Below the pieces are notes generated by a model. The model made no database searches and had not been told where the DNA came from. It was given only the letters and a program-made list of their open reading frames with translations. This document shows, piece after piece, positions 1 to 8,343 of a stretch of DNA of 64,000 nt (its first letter is position 1; the number at the start of each line of letters is the position of its first letter). Origin of the DNA: Ferribacterium limneticum (lineage in GTDB: Bacteria; Pseudomonadota; Gammaproteobacteria; Burkholderiales; Rhodocyclaceae); the NCBI RefSeq assembly GCF_020510625.1, contig NZ_CP075191.1, positions 1,092,001 to 1,156,000 on the forward strand, in the 5' to 3' direction. A program made the translations under genes and the position numbers.

Positions 1-475
1 GTCGATCCGCATCGGCAACATCGTCCAGGTCGGCACCGATAGCGGCGAAGTGACCCAAATCACCACGCGCTACACCGTGCTCAAGCATCCCGGCGGTACC
101 GAGTTCATCGTGCCGAACGAAACCTTGATCGGCAGCACGGTCCAGAACCAGACCTATTCCAACAACCAGTTGCGACTGACGACAACCGTCGGCGTTGCCT
201 ACGACACCGACCTCGATCTGGCCCAACGTCTGATGACCGAAGTCGCCGCCGCCCATCCGCGCGTGCTGGCCACGCCGGCTCCCAAGGTCTTCCTGACCCA
301 GTTCGCCGACAGCAGCATCAACCTCGAACTCGGTTTCTGGATCGACGACCCGGAAGAGGGCAAGGGCAACATCGTGTCCGACGTCAATTTCGCCCTCTGG
401 CGTGCCTTCAAGGAACACGGTGTGGCAATTCCCTTCCCGCAGCGGGAAGTTAGGCTGTTGAATACGCCGACTTGA
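1..475 (+). CDS. MscS-family mechanosensitive channel, C-terminal part (5' truncated by window edge)
   Basis: The reading frame is open from base 2, so the gene starts outside the window; 157 residues are visible. They cover the MscS beta domain (GNIVQVG, then GEVTQI and the TRYTVL strand) and the alpha/beta C-terminal domain ending in an FPQREVRLLN-type tail. The family forms inner-membrane channels that release solutes on hypo-osmotic shock; the pore helix is not visible, so function is by family only. The last 139 bp before codon ~150 are repeated almost exactly downstream at 1655-1793, and the final codons here differ from the tail encoded by that second copy, so the present 3' end may be a replacement. 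Confidence 0.85.
   Translation, partial: SIRIGNIVQVGTDSGEVTQITTRYTVLKHPGGTEFIVPNETLIGSTVQNQTYSNNQLRLTTTVGVAYDTDLDLAQRLMTEVAAAHPRVLATPAPKVFLTQFADSSINLELGFWIDDPEEGKGNIVSDVNFALWRAFKEHGVAIPFPQREVRLLNTPT
312..450 (+). repeat. 139-bp direct repeat, copy 1 (3' end of mscS)
   Basis: Bases 312-450 match 1655-1793 with one difference seen (T at 421, C at 1764). The two copies bracket 1204 bp holding the PEP-CTERM gene. Confidence 0.95.
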
Positions 476-503
476 AATATTTCAATCTCTGGTTCTGTAG
501 TTC

Positions 504-532
504 CATTGCGCAATAAATCCCCTTGGTATAAT
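504..532 (+). promoter_or_regulatory. Candidate sigma-70 promoter of the PEP-CTERM gene
   Basis: A perfect TATAAT lies at 527-532. A weak -35 candidate (CATTGC) lies 17 bp upstream at 504-509. Transcription would begin near 539, about 40 nt before the TTG start at 580. The -10 is convincing and the -35 is not. Confidence 0.5.
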
Positions 533-579
533 GCTGCCCGAGTTTTTTTGCGGTTTCTTACTTCCATGGGGAAATAATT

Positions 580-1491
580 TTGCGTCGCTCTCTTTCAGTA
601 TTCTCCGTTGCCCTGTTTTCCGGCCTATTCCCTGTCGCAGATGCCTTCGCATATAGCCAGAGTTATCTGACCTATTGGGAAACCGAGAATTTGGGTAATG
701 GCAATGCCTGGTACAACTTTGTCGTGGCGAACACGGGCTCAGCCGATTACAACTCGGCGACTACCCTAATCAGTGCCGGTCCTCCGCGTGTCGAGCAGAC
801 TCAGGTTCACAACGAAATTCCCGTCATTACCTCTTACGCTCTCCCCATCTTGAGTGCAGCGGCCTGGAATACGGTCAACCAGGCTTCCATTTACCAGCCA
901 GATGGGTGGTCTTGGCGCTTGGTGGATGCAAATTCGCAGAATTGGAGCAATTCGACTGGTAATTCCTTGTTCGATAATCCCTACAAGGTGCTTGAATGGT
1001 ATGTGACTGATCCCTCTTCTGCTCCCGGCGACTGGCCCTATGACTGGTCTTACCGCTATGGACTGGCTCCGTTGTTCAGTCAAGCTGACGTTATGGGGTG
1101 GCTCGCCAACTCTCCGGATGATGATCCGGTCGATTTTTTACACGACGAAGTCACGGATCAGGACGGGAATACAATCTGGTCTTCGGCAGGCTATTTGTGG
1201 CATGAAGGTATTGCGCCGGCATTCGGCTTTTTGGCCTATTCGGGCAAAACACTGAGTCCCGATCAGACCGGCTGGGATTTGGTGGTTCAGGACTACACCT
1301 ACACCACGACCTACACGCCGCTGCCCCCACGTATCGGCGATCCAGATGACCCGTTGAAGAGTTCTGGCGTTGGTGCAGTGGCTTTGCCAACTGCTCCGAT
1401 GTCTGTTCCCGAGCCAGAAACGCTACCGATGGCCTTGGTAGCCTTGGGGTTGATGACGCTGGTTGCCCGTCGGCGTAAATCTTTGAGTTAA
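580..1491 (+). CDS. PEP-CTERM sorting-domain exported protein
   Basis: 303 residues. An N-terminal signal peptide (about residues 1-25, ending ADAFA) precedes a Trp/Tyr-rich extracytoplasmic body with no domain I recognise. The C-terminus has the full tripartite sorting signal: VPEPE, a hydrophobic helix and a final RRRKS cluster (about residues 278-303). Such proteins are processed by exosortase and exported in exopolysaccharide-producing Gram-negatives. The start is TTG: the ATG at 566 runs into TAA at once, and GGGGAA sits just upstream. Base composition is less GC-rich than its neighbours and the gene lies between two copies of the mscS 3' end, both suggesting acquisition. No exosortase gene is in the window. 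Confidence 0.85.
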   Translation: MRRSLSVFSVALFSGLFPVADAFAYSQSYLTYWETENLGNGNAWYNFVVANTGSADYNSATTLISAGPPRVEQTQVHNEIPVITSYALPILSAAAWNTVNQASIYQPDGWSWRLVDANSQNWSNSTGNSLFDNPYKVLEWYVTDPSSAPGDWPYDWSYRYGLAPLFSQADVMGWLANSPDDDPVDFLHDEVTDQDGNTIWSSAGYLWHEGIAPAFGFLAYSGKTLSPDQTGWDLVVQDYTYTTTYTPLPPRIGDPDDPLKSSGVGAVALPTAPMSVPEPETLPMALVALGLMTLVARRRKSLS

Positions 1492-1553
1492 TCACCTTGG
1501 CGTAATGGATGCCGCTGAGCCAAGTGCTCAGGATAAATACGGAAATGGCGCTC

Positions 1554-1591
1554 AAATAATCCCGGTCAAGTATTTCTTGCCGGGATTATTT
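1554..1591. terminator. Strong bidirectional intrinsic terminator after the PEP-CTERM gene
   Basis: A perfect 12-bp stem (1554-1565 with 1580-1591) encloses a further CAAG/CTTG inner pairing. The stem ends in A/T runs on both sides, so it can act in both directions. Confidence 0.8.
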
Positions 1592-1654
1592 CTTGAACAG
1601 TGCCGCCGCCGTAACTCGGGCCTCAACTTTCCCGTTTTTCTCTCTTTGGAAATT

Positions 1655-1818
1655 GCAGCATCAACCTCGAACTCGGTTTCTGGATCGACGACCCGGAAGA
1701 GGGCAAGGGCAACATCGTGTCCGACGTCAATTTCGCCCTCTGGCGTGCCTTCAAGGAACACGGCGTGGCAATTCCCTTCCCGCAGCGGGAAGTGCGAATG
1801 CTGAACGAAACGAGGTAA
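1655..1818 (+). pseudogene. Detached 3' fragment of mscS (second copy of the direct repeat)
   Basis: Bases 1655-1793 repeat 312-450, and the frame continues to TAA at 1816-1818 with the tail REVRMLNETR. The fragment has no start or ribosome site of its own. Because its ending is a smooth continuation of the channel C-terminus, it may be the ancestral mscS end separated from its gene by insertion of the intervening 1.2 kb. Confidence 0.85.
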
Positions 1819-1972
1819 TACCCTAGGTCTCGGCGGTGGGGTTGGGCGGTAAATCTTTGTTAAACTCGGCCCCTCCGCAATCGACAAGTCCTTGTTTCGA
1901 TACAGCCTGGGTCAGCGTTTCTGCCTCGTCGCCAGGTTGTTCTCGCAGAAGAGCAACGTGAACTCAACAGAA

Positions 1973-4099
1973 ATGCAATTTCCGCTGCGCCTGCGACAGG
2001 CGGCTTTGTTTGTCGCAGTACTGCTGGCATTCCCGGCAAGCGCCGATGACGAACTGTTTTTCAGCGAAATGCCGATCGTCGCTTCGGTCAGTCGCTTGCC
2101 ACAGCAGCTTTCCGAAACCCCCGCATCGGTCACGGTGATCGATCAGGAAATGATCCGGGCCTCGGGCATGCGGACGGTTGAAGACCTGCTCCGGCTGGTG
2201 CCGGGCTTTCAGGTGACGTCGCACAATCAGGATCCGGCCATCGTCGCCTATCACGGGCTGGCTAATGGTCTCGCGGGGGAAGAGTACGGGCCGCGTGTGC
2301 AGGTACTGGTCGATGGCCGTTCGCAGTATTCGCCCTTGTTCAAGTCGGGGGTCAACTGGAATCTGCTGCCGGTAGCACAGGAGAACATCGAGCGTATAGA
2401 AGTGATCCGGGGCTCGAATACGGTTTCCTATGGCTCAAACGCCTTTATGGGCGTGGTGAATATCATCTCGATTGATCCGGCCCTGACCAAAGGCTGGCAG
2501 GTATCTGCCAATCACGGCAATAACGGAATTCGTGACGAAATGGTGAGTTGGGGGGAGCGAATCGGCGAAGCGAATGTGCGCATGACCTATCGCTCCTTGC
2601 AGGATGACGGTTTTCAGCGGGGCTTCTACCGGGTCAATAATCTGGACCAATGGACTTACGCGCCGGATAGCCGTCAGTCCCAGTTGTTCGATTTGCGCGT
2701 TGATCTGCCGCTGTCAGCCCGCGATGATCTGCAATTGACCGGCACCTTTGCGCGGGACATGACCCAATACGGGCGGCCGGGAAGTCCGAGTAACGATCCC
2801 TTGCGCAATCTCGAGCAGTCCTCGACTGCCTTTGGCATCCAATGGCGTCGTGTTTTTTCGCCGACCGATGAATTGAAGCTTCGTTACGCCTATACCGAGG
2901 ATTGGGCTTACGGTCGCTATTGGCGAGAGCACAGTATCACGACGCCTTCTGGCACCTCGGCGCCGTTACGGTTTTCGTATGATCCCGGTGGCCGCTCCAT
3001 GCTTCATGAACTGGAAGTCGAGCATCGGCTCTCTTTCTCGCCAGCCACGCGGGCGGCATGGGGCGCGGGCGCAAAGTTTACCGAGCTCCAGTCATACGCC
3101 CAGTTCTCGACGCCTGGCTGGCAAGATCGTTTTGCCTACCGAGCTTTCGGCAATCTCGAGTATCGCCCGTTTCAATCTCTGCTCTTCAATCTCGGTGCAA
3201 GCGCTGAGCACGATAGCGTCACTGGCTGGATGTTCGATCCTCGTGCCAGTGTCAGCTATCACGTTCTGCCGGGGCACACGCTGCGTTTTTCTGTTTCCAG
3301 GGCGCACAGGAATCCGAGCCTCTATGAAACTTCCGGGCGTTTTGACCGGCGCGACGCTTATACAGGAATACTGGATATCAATTATCTGGCACAAGGCGTA
3401 GAGCCAGAGCGTATCGATACGATGGAAATCGGTTATCTGGCTGAATTGAAGGAGTACCGGGCCAGCCTCGATGTTCGCATGTTCAGCGAGCGGATTCCAA
3501 ACTACATCCAGATTCTTCCGCTCCCGCTCCCGGCTGGCATTCCTGATGAAAATGACCGTCAGAGCACACGTGATAATGCTGCATTTAATTTCGCAACCTA
3601 TCACTACGGGCGTGCCGATGCCGCCGTCAATCTGGAAAACGTTCGCGTCAAGGGTTACGAGTATCAACTGCAATGGCGGCCATTCGATAGCACACGCCTT
3701 ATTTACGGCAGTGCGCTCGTCTGTATCGAAGCTGAACTCACCGACATCAATCGGGTAGCCGATGATCGGGGCCCCAACACCTACAAGATCGCTACGCAAA
3801 CGCGCGATTCGGCACCGACCCACTCGCAGTCGGCCATGCTGATCCAGAAACTGCCCTACGGTTTGCAGGCCTCCGTTATGTATTTCCGGGCATCACCGAT
3901 GCGCTGGCGGCGGAACGATCCGACCTCCATCGAGGCCAGTGAGCGCTTCGATTGGCGTCTTGCCAAGGGCTTCACCCTTGGGCCAGTACGGGGCGAACTG
4001 GCTTACACGGTGCAGATGGCGAACGAGTCACAGCAGGGACGGACGGTCAACCGCATTGCTGACCGCCTGCAATGGGTCTCGCTGCGCCTCAATTTCTGA
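1973..4099 (+). CDS. TonB-dependent outer-membrane receptor
   Basis: 708 residues from the ATG at 1973. A signal peptide (about 1-24, ending PASADD) is followed by the plug domain: SVTVIDQEMI, a DLLRLVPGFQV segment, and the VQVLVDGRS and IERIEVIRGSN blocks with GVVNII. The rest is a 22-strand-type barrel ending in LRLNF with a C-terminal Phe. The family imports siderophores, cobalamin or other ligands using TonB energy; the ligand cannot be read from sequence. The frame is open from a TTG at 1892, and a GTG at 1958 has a better ribosome site (AGAAGAG); I prefer 1973 because it gives a normal signal peptide. No ABC importer adjoins it. Confidence 0.9.
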   Translation: MQFPLRLRQAALFVAVLLAFPASADDELFFSEMPIVASVSRLPQQLSETPASVTVIDQEMIRASGMRTVEDLLRLVPGFQVTSHNQDPAIVAYHGLANGLAGEEYGPRVQVLVDGRSQYSPLFKSGVNWNLLPVAQENIERIEVIRGSNTVSYGSNAFMGVVNIISIDPALTKGWQVSANHGNNGIRDEMVSWGERIGEANVRMTYRSLQDDGFQRGFYRVNNLDQWTYAPDSRQSQLFDLRVDLPLSARDDLQLTGTFARDMTQYGRPGSPSNDPLRNLEQSSTAFGIQWRRVFSPTDELKLRYAYTEDWAYGRYWREHSITTPSGTSAPLRFSYDPGGRSMLHELEVEHRLSFSPATRAAWGAGAKFTELQSYAQFSTPGWQDRFAYRAFGNLEYRPFQSLLFNLGASAEHDSVTGWMFDPRASVSYHVLPGHTLRFSVSRAHRNPSLYETSGRFDRRDAYTGILDINYLAQGVEPERIDTMEIGYLAELKEYRASLDVRMFSERIPNYIQILPLPLPAGIPDENDRQSTRDNAAFNFATYHYGRADAAVNLENVRVKGYEYQLQWRPFDSTRLIYGSALVCIEAELTDINRVADDRGPNTYKIATQTRDSAPTHSQSAMLIQKLPYGLQASVMYFRASPMRWRRNDPTSIEASERFDWRLAKGFTLGPVRGELAYTVQMANESQQGRTVNRIADRLQWVSLRLNF

Positions 4100-4110
4100 T
4101 CAGCAGGATT

Positions 4111-4839
4111 TCAGAACAGCGTCGTCGCCTGCACCCAGGCGTCCGGCAGCACTGAAACCACTTGTGCTTCCAGCCACTTGTCGGCGCCGGAAAGAATGGC
4201 CAGTCCGGTCAGCAGGATCAGGACGCCAAAGGCCTTCTTGATCCCGTCAATGCGGGCCAGCACCCAGCCTCTTGCCACACTGAACCCCCGCCGCGAGGCG
4301 TAGGCGACAGCGACCAGCGGGATCGCCGCGCCGATGCCGAACAGGCCGAGAATGGTGCCACCGCGCAGCGCCCCGCCTTCGCTGGCGACCAGCGTCAGGG
4401 CCGAGGCGAGCAGTGGGCCGGAGCAGGGGCTCCAGACCAGGCCGAGCACGCCGCCAAGCAGCAGTGCACCGGTCAGCGAGCCACCGTCGAGCTTGGCAGA
4501 AGCCGCATTGGCACTCGAGGCGATGGGCAGCATCCATTCCGTGAAGCGCTGATTGAGCACCGGCACCAGCATGACCAGGCCGAAGGCGATCAGCAGCCAG
4601 GCGCCGAACAGCCGAACACTGTCTGAATCAATGCCGAGGGCCGGGCCGAGAGCGCCGAGCACGACGCCGATCAGTGCAAAGGAAATGGCCATGCCGAGGC
4701 CCATGGCCAGCGGCGCCAGCCGGTTGGCCTGCACGGCGCCGCCGAGGACCAGCGGCAGGATGGGAAAAACGCAGGGCGAGAGTGTCGTCAAACTGCCGGC
4801 GACCAGGCTCAGGCCGAGGTGGGCGAGGGGAATGTCCAT
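4111..4839 (-). CDS. CcdA/DsbD-type membrane thiol-disulfide transporter
   Basis: 242 residues and about six transmembrane helices, the standalone DsbD-beta/CcdA size. The two redox cysteines lie in the first and fourth helices, in TLSPCVFPILP and SPCSGPLLAS. These proteins move reducing power from cytoplasmic thioredoxin to the periplasm for cytochrome c maturation or disulfide reduction. The gene starts 5 nt after the stop of an exported thioredoxin-like protein, a natural electron acceptor. A shared ECF-type promoter upstream (5253-5283) suggests stress control. Confidence 0.85.
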   Translation of the reverse strand: MDIPLAHLGLSLVAGSLTTLSPCVFPILPLVLGGAVQANRLAPLAMGLGMAISFALIGVVLGALGPALGIDSDSVRLFGAWLLIAFGLVMLVPVLNQRFTEWMLPIASSANAASAKLDGGSLTGALLLGGVLGLVWSPCSGPLLASALTLVASEGGALRGGTILGLFGIGAAIPLVAVAYASRRGFSVARGWVLARIDGIKKAFGVLILLTGLAILSGADKWLEAQVVSVLPDAWVQATTLF

Positions 4840-4844
4840 GGCGC

Positions 4845-5225
4845 TTACTTCGCGCTGTCGAGCACGGCGCGCAGCGTCTTGGCGTCAGTCTCGCCGGCCA
4901 GACGCCCGGTTTCCTTGCTGCCCTTGTAGACAATTACCGTCGATTGGGTGCGCACGCCAAGCTGGCGTTTCAACTCGCGCTCCTTGTCGTAATTGACGAT
5001 GAGCAGCGTGCCGGGCACCGCGGCATCGCCCTTCCAGCCGTTGAACACCTTTTCCTGAGCACGGCAGGTCGGGCACCAGTCAGCGTGGAAATGCAGGGCC
5101 ACCGCTTCGCCGGCCTTCTGTTTGGCCGCCAGCGTTTCCGGCGAGTAGGGCTGGATGTCGAGGGCGAAGACGAGGCTGGCAGCGGCCGAGATGGCGAGGC
5201 CGGCGAGAAGCTGGATGGTTTTCAT
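4845..5225 (-). CDS. Periplasmic thioredoxin-fold protein
   Basis: 126 residues from the ATG at 5225, preceded by a GGAG ribosome site; the frame extends to 5255 but the shorter start begins a normal signal peptide (MKTIQLLAG, cleavage after VFA). The mature part has the thioredoxin active site HADWCPTCRAQE at about residues 52-63 and a TVIVYKG strand, so it is a redox-active exported thioredoxin. Its partner is probably the CcdA-like protein encoded 5 nt downstream. Regulation is probably by the ECF sigma factor at 8642-9211, because the promoter motif matches that before the buf operon. Confidence 0.85.
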   Translation of the reverse strand: MKTIQLLAGLAISAAASLVFALDIQPYSPETLAAKQKAGEAVALHFHADWCPTCRAQEKVFNGWKGDAAVPGTLLIVNYDKERELKRQLGVRTQSTVIVYKGSKETGRLAGETDAKTLRAVLDSAK

Positions 5226-5252
5226 GATTATTCTCCGTTGAAGTGGGGTAAT

Positions 5253-5283
5253 CATTAGTCGCCGGCGGGGCGAAAAACTTACA
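5253..5283 (-). promoter_or_regulatory. Candidate ECF-sigma promoter of the thioredoxin/CcdA operon
   Basis: Read on the minus strand: TGTAAG, 17 bp, GACTAATG. The motif at 8563-8593 before the anti-sigma/buf operon has the same two boxes and the same 17-bp spacing. It lies about 28 nt upstream of the thioredoxin start codon. Confidence 0.65.
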
Positions 5284-5414
5284 GCTCAACGGGGAATGAT
5301 TCAGCCGTGGGGAATGCTGGCTGCGGGACTGCATCCAGAGGGATAGGTTCAAAGGTGTCCATCAGACCTTAATGGGTTAAAAATACGGACCTCCAGAGTT
5401 GCCACAGAAACGCC

Positions 5415-6152
5415 CTACTTAATAAGTCCCTTTTCGAGAGCATACAGTTTTCCACTCTTGGTCAACTGATACAAAGTCGCGGTAGGTTGAGTCAAATAGC
5501 CTAGTTGAACAGCCTCTTCAACGAGCAGATCAATCATTACTCGTGATATATCCATAGCATTTACAAGATCAGCATAGCGCTGAAGGTCCCTGCTATTTGT
5601 CTCAAACAGCATAACAACGACTGACATCAACTCTCTCAATCCATCGTTTGTTGGGGAGGCTGCCTTTGGAATAACTGGGAAAGGGGATTTGGTAATAGGT
5701 GGTTTTTCAAACAATGGGGCGTTGTGTAGGGTTCGAATTAGCTCATCGAAAGAAAACTCAAATTGATCCTGGCGTGAGAAGTCAAGATACAGTTTTGTTT
5801 GCAGGAATGTGGGTAGCTTATTTCCCGCTACTTGGCGAATAAGAGGGATTACTTTGTTTGAATCAATGCGTGCAAGCAATCCTGCTGTGACGATCATTTT
5901 TTCGTAGCCAACACCTCCTACGCCTGCATTGGCTTTTTCCACGTACTTCTCAGTACATACCATCAGTACCTTATCCGCTGCTGCCACCTGCGTTTCCATA
6001 AAATAAGCGAGGTCATCCCCTGGACGTAGGTCCCACTGATCGATTACAGCATCCACCCCAGATGAACGAAGCTGGGTTGCAAGATCCAGAACCCATTTTT
6101 TGTGATCGAGTGAGTCATGGGAGTAGGAGATGAATACCTTCGGAATGCTCAT
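5415..6152 (-). CDS. TIR/SEFIR-like domain protein with C-terminal winged-helix-like region
   Basis: 245 residues, no signal peptide. Residues 4-135 fit the bacterial TIR_2/SEFIR fold: VFISYSHDS at the start, then DQWDLRPGDD and a VLMVCTEKYV strand. Residues about 165-245 are helical and end in LTKSGKLYALEKG, resembling a winged-helix domain, with a Pro/Lys linker between. Bacterial TIR and SEFIR proteins often act in anti-phage defence or as virulence factors; whether this one cleaves NAD cannot be judged here. No partner gene (Thoeris, CBASS, pAgo) adjoins it. It is clearly more AT-rich than its surroundings, suggesting horizontal gain between two operons. Confidence 0.75.
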   Translation of the reverse strand: MSIPKVFISYSHDSLDHKKWVLDLATQLRSSGVDAVIDQWDLRPGDDLAYFMETQVAAADKVLMVCTEKYVEKANAGVGGVGYEKMIVTAGLLARIDSNKVIPLIRQVAGNKLPTFLQTKLYLDFSRQDQFEFSFDELIRTLHNAPLFEKPPITKSPFPVIPKAASPTNDGLRELMSVVVMLFETNSRDLQRYADLVNAMDISRVMIDLLVEEAVQLGYLTQPTATLYQLTKSGKLYALEKGLIK

Positions 6153-6310
6153 GTTTGAATGCCCTGTTGGGTAAAAGGGGCCAGGCTCGAATTTTCACCG
6201 GTGCCCGAGCCGAATAACGCCGAAAGCATACACGCAGTAGTCGATTGTCCGCTTGAGAAAACAGTGGGTCAGCGATCACTCCTGGCCGATTGTTGCCTGA
6301 TAAAACCTGC

Positions 6311-7069
6311 TCAGGACAACGAAATCGCGCTGATCAAACTGCCAAGCACGATGCCCTGCCGACGCAAGTCGTCGAGCAACGTTGCGCCGTGGGCCAGCAG
6401 TTGTTCGGGGGCGGGGTGTTGCAGTTCGATGGCGATCTGGCGGATGGCGGTTTCGCCGGTGGTTGGTGCGGTGGCGAGCAGGCTCAGCAGGCGGCTGGTG
6501 ACGGCGTTGATCTGGCTGAATTGCACGTCGTCGTTGGCATCGCGGTAGACGGCGAGGTAAGTTGGCTGTGGCTTGCGCGGGCGGTAATCCGGGCTGATGC
6601 GGTGCACCGGCCAGGTGTAGGCGAGGTTGAGGAGGGCCGGGTTGAGGGCGACCGGGTTGCGCAGCAGGTCGCCGGCGGGGTCGTGTGCGGGCCTCGGTGC
6701 ATCGATGACGTCGACCGCCAGTTCAGCCCATTCGTAATGCGCCAGTTCGGCCAGCCAGACGGGGAGCGGCTGACTGATCTCGGCTTCGGCCAGATAGCGG
6801 ACGAATTCGCGCGGAATTTCGCGGAACCACGGCGTGTGCAGCGGCCAGTCGCGGTAGAAGGTCCGGCACAGCCGTCGCCAGCGCTTTTCGCCAAGAATGG
6901 CCCGGCTGGCCGGGAAGCAGCGGTCGACAAAGCCGCAGATATTGTTGAACAGCAGTTCGTTGTACACCGCCATGCGTCGGGCCGGCACGCCGGGTGGGCG
7001 CGGGGTGTGTTGCGGGTCGCGCAGGTGGTCGGCGAAGGCGCGCTGGAAGTCCTGGAAATCGGCACTCAT
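6311..7069 (-). CDS. bufC: BufC/HvfC-like MNIO partner protein (DUF2063)
   Basis: 252 residues. The N-terminal half is DUF2063-like: FQRAFADHLRD, then RRMAVYNELLFNNI and FPASRAILGEKRW. The family is the recognition and delivery partner of DUF692 enzymes, presenting the precursor peptide for cysteine modification. It overlaps the bufB stop by one base (TGATG), indicating translational coupling. It is the last gene of the operon anti-sigma, bufA, bufB, bufC on the minus strand. Confidence 0.85.
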   Translation of the reverse strand: MSADFQDFQRAFADHLRDPQHTPRPPGVPARRMAVYNELLFNNICGFVDRCFPASRAILGEKRWRRLCRTFYRDWPLHTPWFREIPREFVRYLAEAEISQPLPVWLAELAHYEWAELAVDVIDAPRPAHDPAGDLLRNPVALNPALLNLAYTWPVHRISPDYRPRKPQPTYLAVYRDANDDVQFSQINAVTSRLLSLLATAPTTGETAIRQIAIELQHPAPEQLLAHGATLLDDLRRQGIVLGSLISAISLS

Positions 7070-7911
7070 CAGGCGGCCTTCCGGGGTGCGGCGGCGGCCT
7101 GCAAACGGGCGATCTGCTCGACTTCCGCGGTCAGCGCTGGCAAATCGGGAATGTTGAAATCGCGTTCAAGGCAGGTCGGCACAGTGCCGCCGATGCGGGT
7201 GTAGGCCGCTTCGAGCAGCGACCAGACCGGGTCGATGACTTCGGCGCCATGGGTGTCGATCAGCAGCCCATCCGGCTCGACGTAATGGCCGGCGACATGG
7301 ACGTAGCAGGTGCGTTCGAGTGGCAGGGCGTGCATGAAAGCGAGCGGGTCGAAGCCGAAATTACGGCTGTTGACGTAGATATTGTTGACGTCGAGATGCA
7401 GCAGGCAATCGGCCTCACGGATGATGCTGGAAATGAATTCGGCCTCGCTCATCTCGGCGCCTGGTGGTGCGACATAGTACGAGGCGTTTTCGATGCCGAT
7501 GCGCTGGCCGAGTATGTCCTGCGCCCGCTGGATGCGTTCGACCGTCCATTTGACGGCTGGCTCGGTCATCGGGATCGGCAGCAGGTCGTAGAGATGGCTG
7601 TCGTCGGCGCACCACGACAGGTGTTCGGTGTACAACGCCATGCCGTGTTCGCTCATGAAAGCCTTGATGCGCCGAAGCAGGGCTTCATCCAGGGGCCCCG
7701 GTCCGCCAAGCGATAGCGACAGGCCGTGGCAGACGAAGGGGTAACGTTCGGTGAACTGGCGCAGCTCCTTGGCGGAGCGACCGCCCATGCCGGCCCAGTT
7801 TTCCGGGGCAAGCTCGAAAAAGCGGATGGCCTCAGGCACGCCGGCTTTCAGCGCTTCGATCAGTTCGCGGCGAAAGCCGAGGCCGGCACCGTGGGCGTGG
7901 CGTGGCAACAT
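7069..7911 (-). CDS. bufB: DUF692 multinuclear non-heme iron oxidase (BufB/HvfB-like)
   Basis: 280 residues, the usual length. Family hallmarks are GAGLGFRREL at the start, ELAPENWAG, LYTEHLSWC and HLDVNNIYVN, which carry His/Asp/Asn/Glu metal ligands of the TIM-barrel active site. Enzymes of this group (MbnB, TglH, HvfB) use two or three irons to rearrange cysteines in ribosomal peptides to thio-oxazole or oxazolone/thioamide groups. Its likely substrate is the Cys-rich peptide encoded immediately upstream. The gene is 68 nt downstream of bufA and coupled to bufC. Confidence 0.88.
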   Translation of the reverse strand: MLPRHAHGAGLGFRRELIEALKAGVPEAIRFFELAPENWAGMGGRSAKELRQFTERYPFVCHGLSLSLGGPGPLDEALLRRIKAFMSEHGMALYTEHLSWCADDSHLYDLLPIPMTEPAVKWTVERIQRAQDILGQRIGIENASYYVAPPGAEMSEAEFISSIIREADCLLHLDVNNIYVNSRNFGFDPLAFMHALPLERTCYVHVAGHYVEPDGLLIDTHGAEVIDPVWSLLEAAYTRIGGTVPTCLERDFNIPDLPALTAEVEQIARLQAAAAPRKAA

Positions 7912-7979
7912 TAGCGTGATTTCCGTTGAGAAGAAAAGCGGGCAGGGCGAACCCTGCGCCGCAGCCGATCAACCCAGCC

Positions 7980-8312
7980 TTATTTCTTGGCGCCGCAGGA
8001 GGCGTCCTTTTTCTTGTCCGCGCCGCATTTGGCTTCGGTCGATTTCTTGGCCGCACCGCAGGAAGCGTCTTTCTTCTTGTCGGCGCCACACTTTGCCTCG
8101 GCTGCCTTTTTGTCGGCACCGCATTTGGCGTCCATCTTCTTGTCGCCGCCGCAGCTGCCGTCCTTCATCTTGGTATCGGCCTGGGCTAGCTGATAGCCGG
8201 CTTCCAGCTTGGTGGCGCCAAACGGGTTGTCGGCGGCGTGGGCAACCGGGCTGAAGGCAAGGGTGGCGAAGGCAGAGCCGACAGCCAGGGAAACGAGATT
8301 TTGTTTTTTCAT
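7980..8312 (-). CDS. bufA: Cys-repeat precursor peptide of the buf/hvf metallophore system
   Basis: 110 residues. A signal peptide (1-26, ending PVAHA) is followed by the conserved leader NPFGATKLEAGYQLA. The core (about residues 52-110) is a tandem repeat of roughly eight-residue units of the forms KCGADKK and SCGAxKK, with six cysteines, each followed by Gly. Known HvfA-type peptides carry EGKCG repeats; here Lys/Asp-rich linkers replace EGK. The DUF692 and DUF2063 genes downstream make it the probable substrate; the mature product would bind copper or another metal in the periplasm. An ACGGAG ribosome site shared with the thioredoxin gene precedes the start. Confidence 0.82.
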   Translation of the reverse strand: MKKQNLVSLAVGSAFATLAFSPVAHAADNPFGATKLEAGYQLAQADTKMKDGSCGGDKKMDAKCGADKKAAEAKCGADKKKDASCGAAKKSTEAKCGADKKKDASCGAKK

Positions 8313-8343
8313 GATTTGCTCCGTTGAGATTGAGGTGGTCGGA

